Source: Cytophagales bacterium
Lineage (GTDB): Bacteria; Bacteroidota; Bacteroidia; Cytophagales; Cyclobacteriaceae
Assembly (NCBI GenBank): GCA_027317105.1
Contig: DAHVFH010000124.1
Location: forward strand, 1 to 64,000
Direction of reading: 5' to 3'
DNA: 64,000 bases
Numbering within the stretch: the stretch's first letter is position 1; the number at the start of each line of letters is the position of its first letter. Under the pieces are notes generated by a model, which saw nothing but the letters and a program-made list of their open reading frames with translations, was not told the origin of the DNA and searched no databases. The translations under genes were made by a program, and so were the position numbers. Shown here piece after piece: positions 62,878 to 64,000 of this stretch.

Positions 62878-64000
62878 TCAATTTCGATCTGAGGATTTCT
62901 TAAACAATTTCAAATAGAAAAAAGTTAATACACTGGTCGTAAGGCCACCAATAATTGCAAGCGTAATGGCGCCCAATACATATTGCATAAAACTGTTTTG
63001 CATCCCCTCCAACGAAATTGTTTTGCTAAAGGATATTTCAGTAGCGTTTTCTCCCATCCAGGTTTTTCCGGTGAGGTGGCTCAGGTACAGTACGAAGGGG
63101 ATAAAGGGAGGAATGCTAATGTTGGCCGCCACAATGACCAACGCCTTGTTGAGGCGAAACAAGACAGCCAACGCAATGGCTGTAATTAATTGAAACCCCC
63201 AAATGGGTAGGATACCCATGAAGATGCCAAAGCCAACGGAGATGGCTTTTTTGGAATTTGAATCATCGGGATGGAAAAGTTGACGCAATAATGCTTGTCT
63301 CTTTTCCTTTTTAAACAATCTCCTAAAAAAATCGCGAGGTAAAATATAAACTAAGGCGATTGTAATGAGTACCGCATTCAAAACACTGATGCGCGAAAAA
63401 TCCTGAAACGGCCGAAAATGAGAAACCCGATTTTCCTTTTCTGCATAGTGGATCTTTACCGGAACAGACGTTATCGCAATCCCTTTCCACGCAGCACGCA
63501 CAATCACTTCAATTTCGAATTCAAACTTGCGGGTGAAAAATTTCATTGATCGAAGTTTCTCAATAGGATATAGCCGATACCCGGACTGTGTATCTTTCAT
63601 TGTATAACCCGTTTCAACCCAATACCAAAAATTTGAAAACTTGTTGCCAAAACTACTTTTACCTGGAATGCCCGCTTGCTCCATGTTTCGTCTACCGATG
63701 ATCAAACAGCCTGGGCTTTCTTCAACCTTATCCAGAAACAAAGGAAGATCCTCCGCAAAATGCTGACCGTCAGAATCGATAGTAATGACATATTGAAACC
63801 CAAGCTCAAGGGCTTTTTTAAATCCGCTTCGCAAAGCCCAGCCTTTACCGATATTCTTTTCATAACTCACCACATGTAATTGCGGAAGCTGAGAAAGAAT
63901 TTCATTGGTGCGATCGGTAGAGCCATCATTGACTACAATAATCTGATCCGTGAAGCCAGTCAAATCGTGCAACAATCCCTCTAACGTCTGGGCATTGTTA
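62878..64000 (-). CDS. Glycosyltransferase family 2 fused to DUF2062, 5' end beyond the window
   Basis: At least 374 residues are visible. The frame is open to the right edge (NNAQTLEGLLHDL), so the start lies outside, probably less than ten codons away judging by the usual VIVPTYNNA start. The GT2 core has VVNDGSTDRTNEI and TIDSDGQH (nucleotide-sugar and metal binding) with SGYRLYP further on. From about residue 225 there is a membrane-embedded DUF2062 domain (GFGIFMGILPIWGFQLITAIALAVLFRLNKALV). It probably glycosylates a lipid or aryl head group in the same pathway as the following genes. Confidence 0.92.
   Translation of the reverse strand, partial: NNAQTLEGLLHDLTGFTDQIIVVNDGSTDRTNEILSQLPQLHVVSYEKNIGKGWALRSGFKKALELGFQYVITIDSDGQHFAEDLPLFLDKVEESPGCLIIGRRNMEQAGIPGKSSFGNKFSNFWYWVETGYTMKDTQSGYRLYPIEKLRSMKFFTRKFEFEIEVIVRAAWKGIAITSVPVKIHYAEKENRVSHFRPFQDFSRISVLNAVLITIALVYILPRDFFRRLFKKEKRQALLRQLFHPDDSNSKKAISVGFGIFMGILPIWGFQLITAIALAVLFRLNKALVIVAANISIPPFIPFVLYLSHLTGKTWMGENATEISFSKTISLEGMQNSFMQYVLGAITLAIIGGLTTSVLTFFYLKLFKKSSDRN

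Overview
The window looks like the chromosome of a Bacteroidota bacterium, most likely of the Cytophagales. Supporting signs are a type IX secretion sorting domain, carboxypeptidase-regulatory and OmpA/PD40 surface proteins, Bacteroidota-restricted families (DUF4199, GSCFA, an IPExxxVDY-type protein beside pyk), a very long IleRS, few clear Shine-Dalgarno sites, a TTTG-N20-TTTCTTTG promoter in front of acpP, and the right-hand end of what looks like a flexirubin/aryl-polyene type cluster. No phage, complete insertion sequence, CRISPR array or rRNA was seen.

Layout. 1-1.2 kb: AAA+/DUF4143 ATPase behind two matched 18-bp near-palindromes. 1.2-1.7 kb: no recognisable gene. 1.7-7.4 kb: SNF2-family helicase, then an outer-membrane barrel and a T9SS-type surface protein whose signal peptide holds an amber codon. 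7.6-7.85 kb: tRNA-Arg(CCG) plus a split copy of its 5' part carrying a 29-bp hairpin insert. 7.9-17.5 kb: AlkD, DUF2007, OmpA/PD40, Sfp-type PPTase, WD40, DivIVA-like/FolB, TerB, HesB-like, a ParE module with a frameshifted toxin, and three tightly packed genes. 17.6-20 kb: Dtd, a pentameric ligand-gated channel homologue, a small membrane protein. 19.7-24.5 kb: galM, pxpB, pxpC, pxpA and a divergent NRAMP-fold transporter. 25-31 kb: secreted protein, adenylate cyclase with TPR-like sensor, Tat-exported PLP aminotransferase, membrane-anchored MutS-family ATPase, fRMsr. 31-36 kb: LspA, a VapC-like gene with an internal deletion and its partner, IleRS. 36-44 kb: DUF4199, GtrA/GT39 pair, GH29 fucosidase, YyaL-like thioredoxin protein, GSCFA protein. 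44-51 kb: xth, a broken small secreted gene, a molybdopterin-fold protein, a TonB-domain protein, acpP-fabF-rnc, IPExxxVDY, pyk. 51-55.4 kb: NFACT, MBL hydrolase, miaA, DUF502. 55.4-64 kb: one minus-strand operon of GT2-DUF2062, MMPL/acyltransferase/methyltransferase fusion, FAD oxidoreductase, C45 acyltransferase and AcpS.

Functional groupings. acpP-fabF-rnc is a core fatty-acid/RNA-processing operon. pxpBCA with its transporter handles 5-oxoproline. The last operon fits assembly and export of a polyene or resorcinol-type lipid. Several genes carry single-base or nonsense lesions, two of them in homopolymers, so base-calling error must be excluded before they are called pseudogenes. Nothing here amounts to a clearly new multi-gene system. 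The most unusual signals are the tRNA copy with a hairpin insert, the twin ATPase operators, the metal-site-less NRAMP in the 5-oxoprolinase operon and the fusion-rich pigment/lipid operon.
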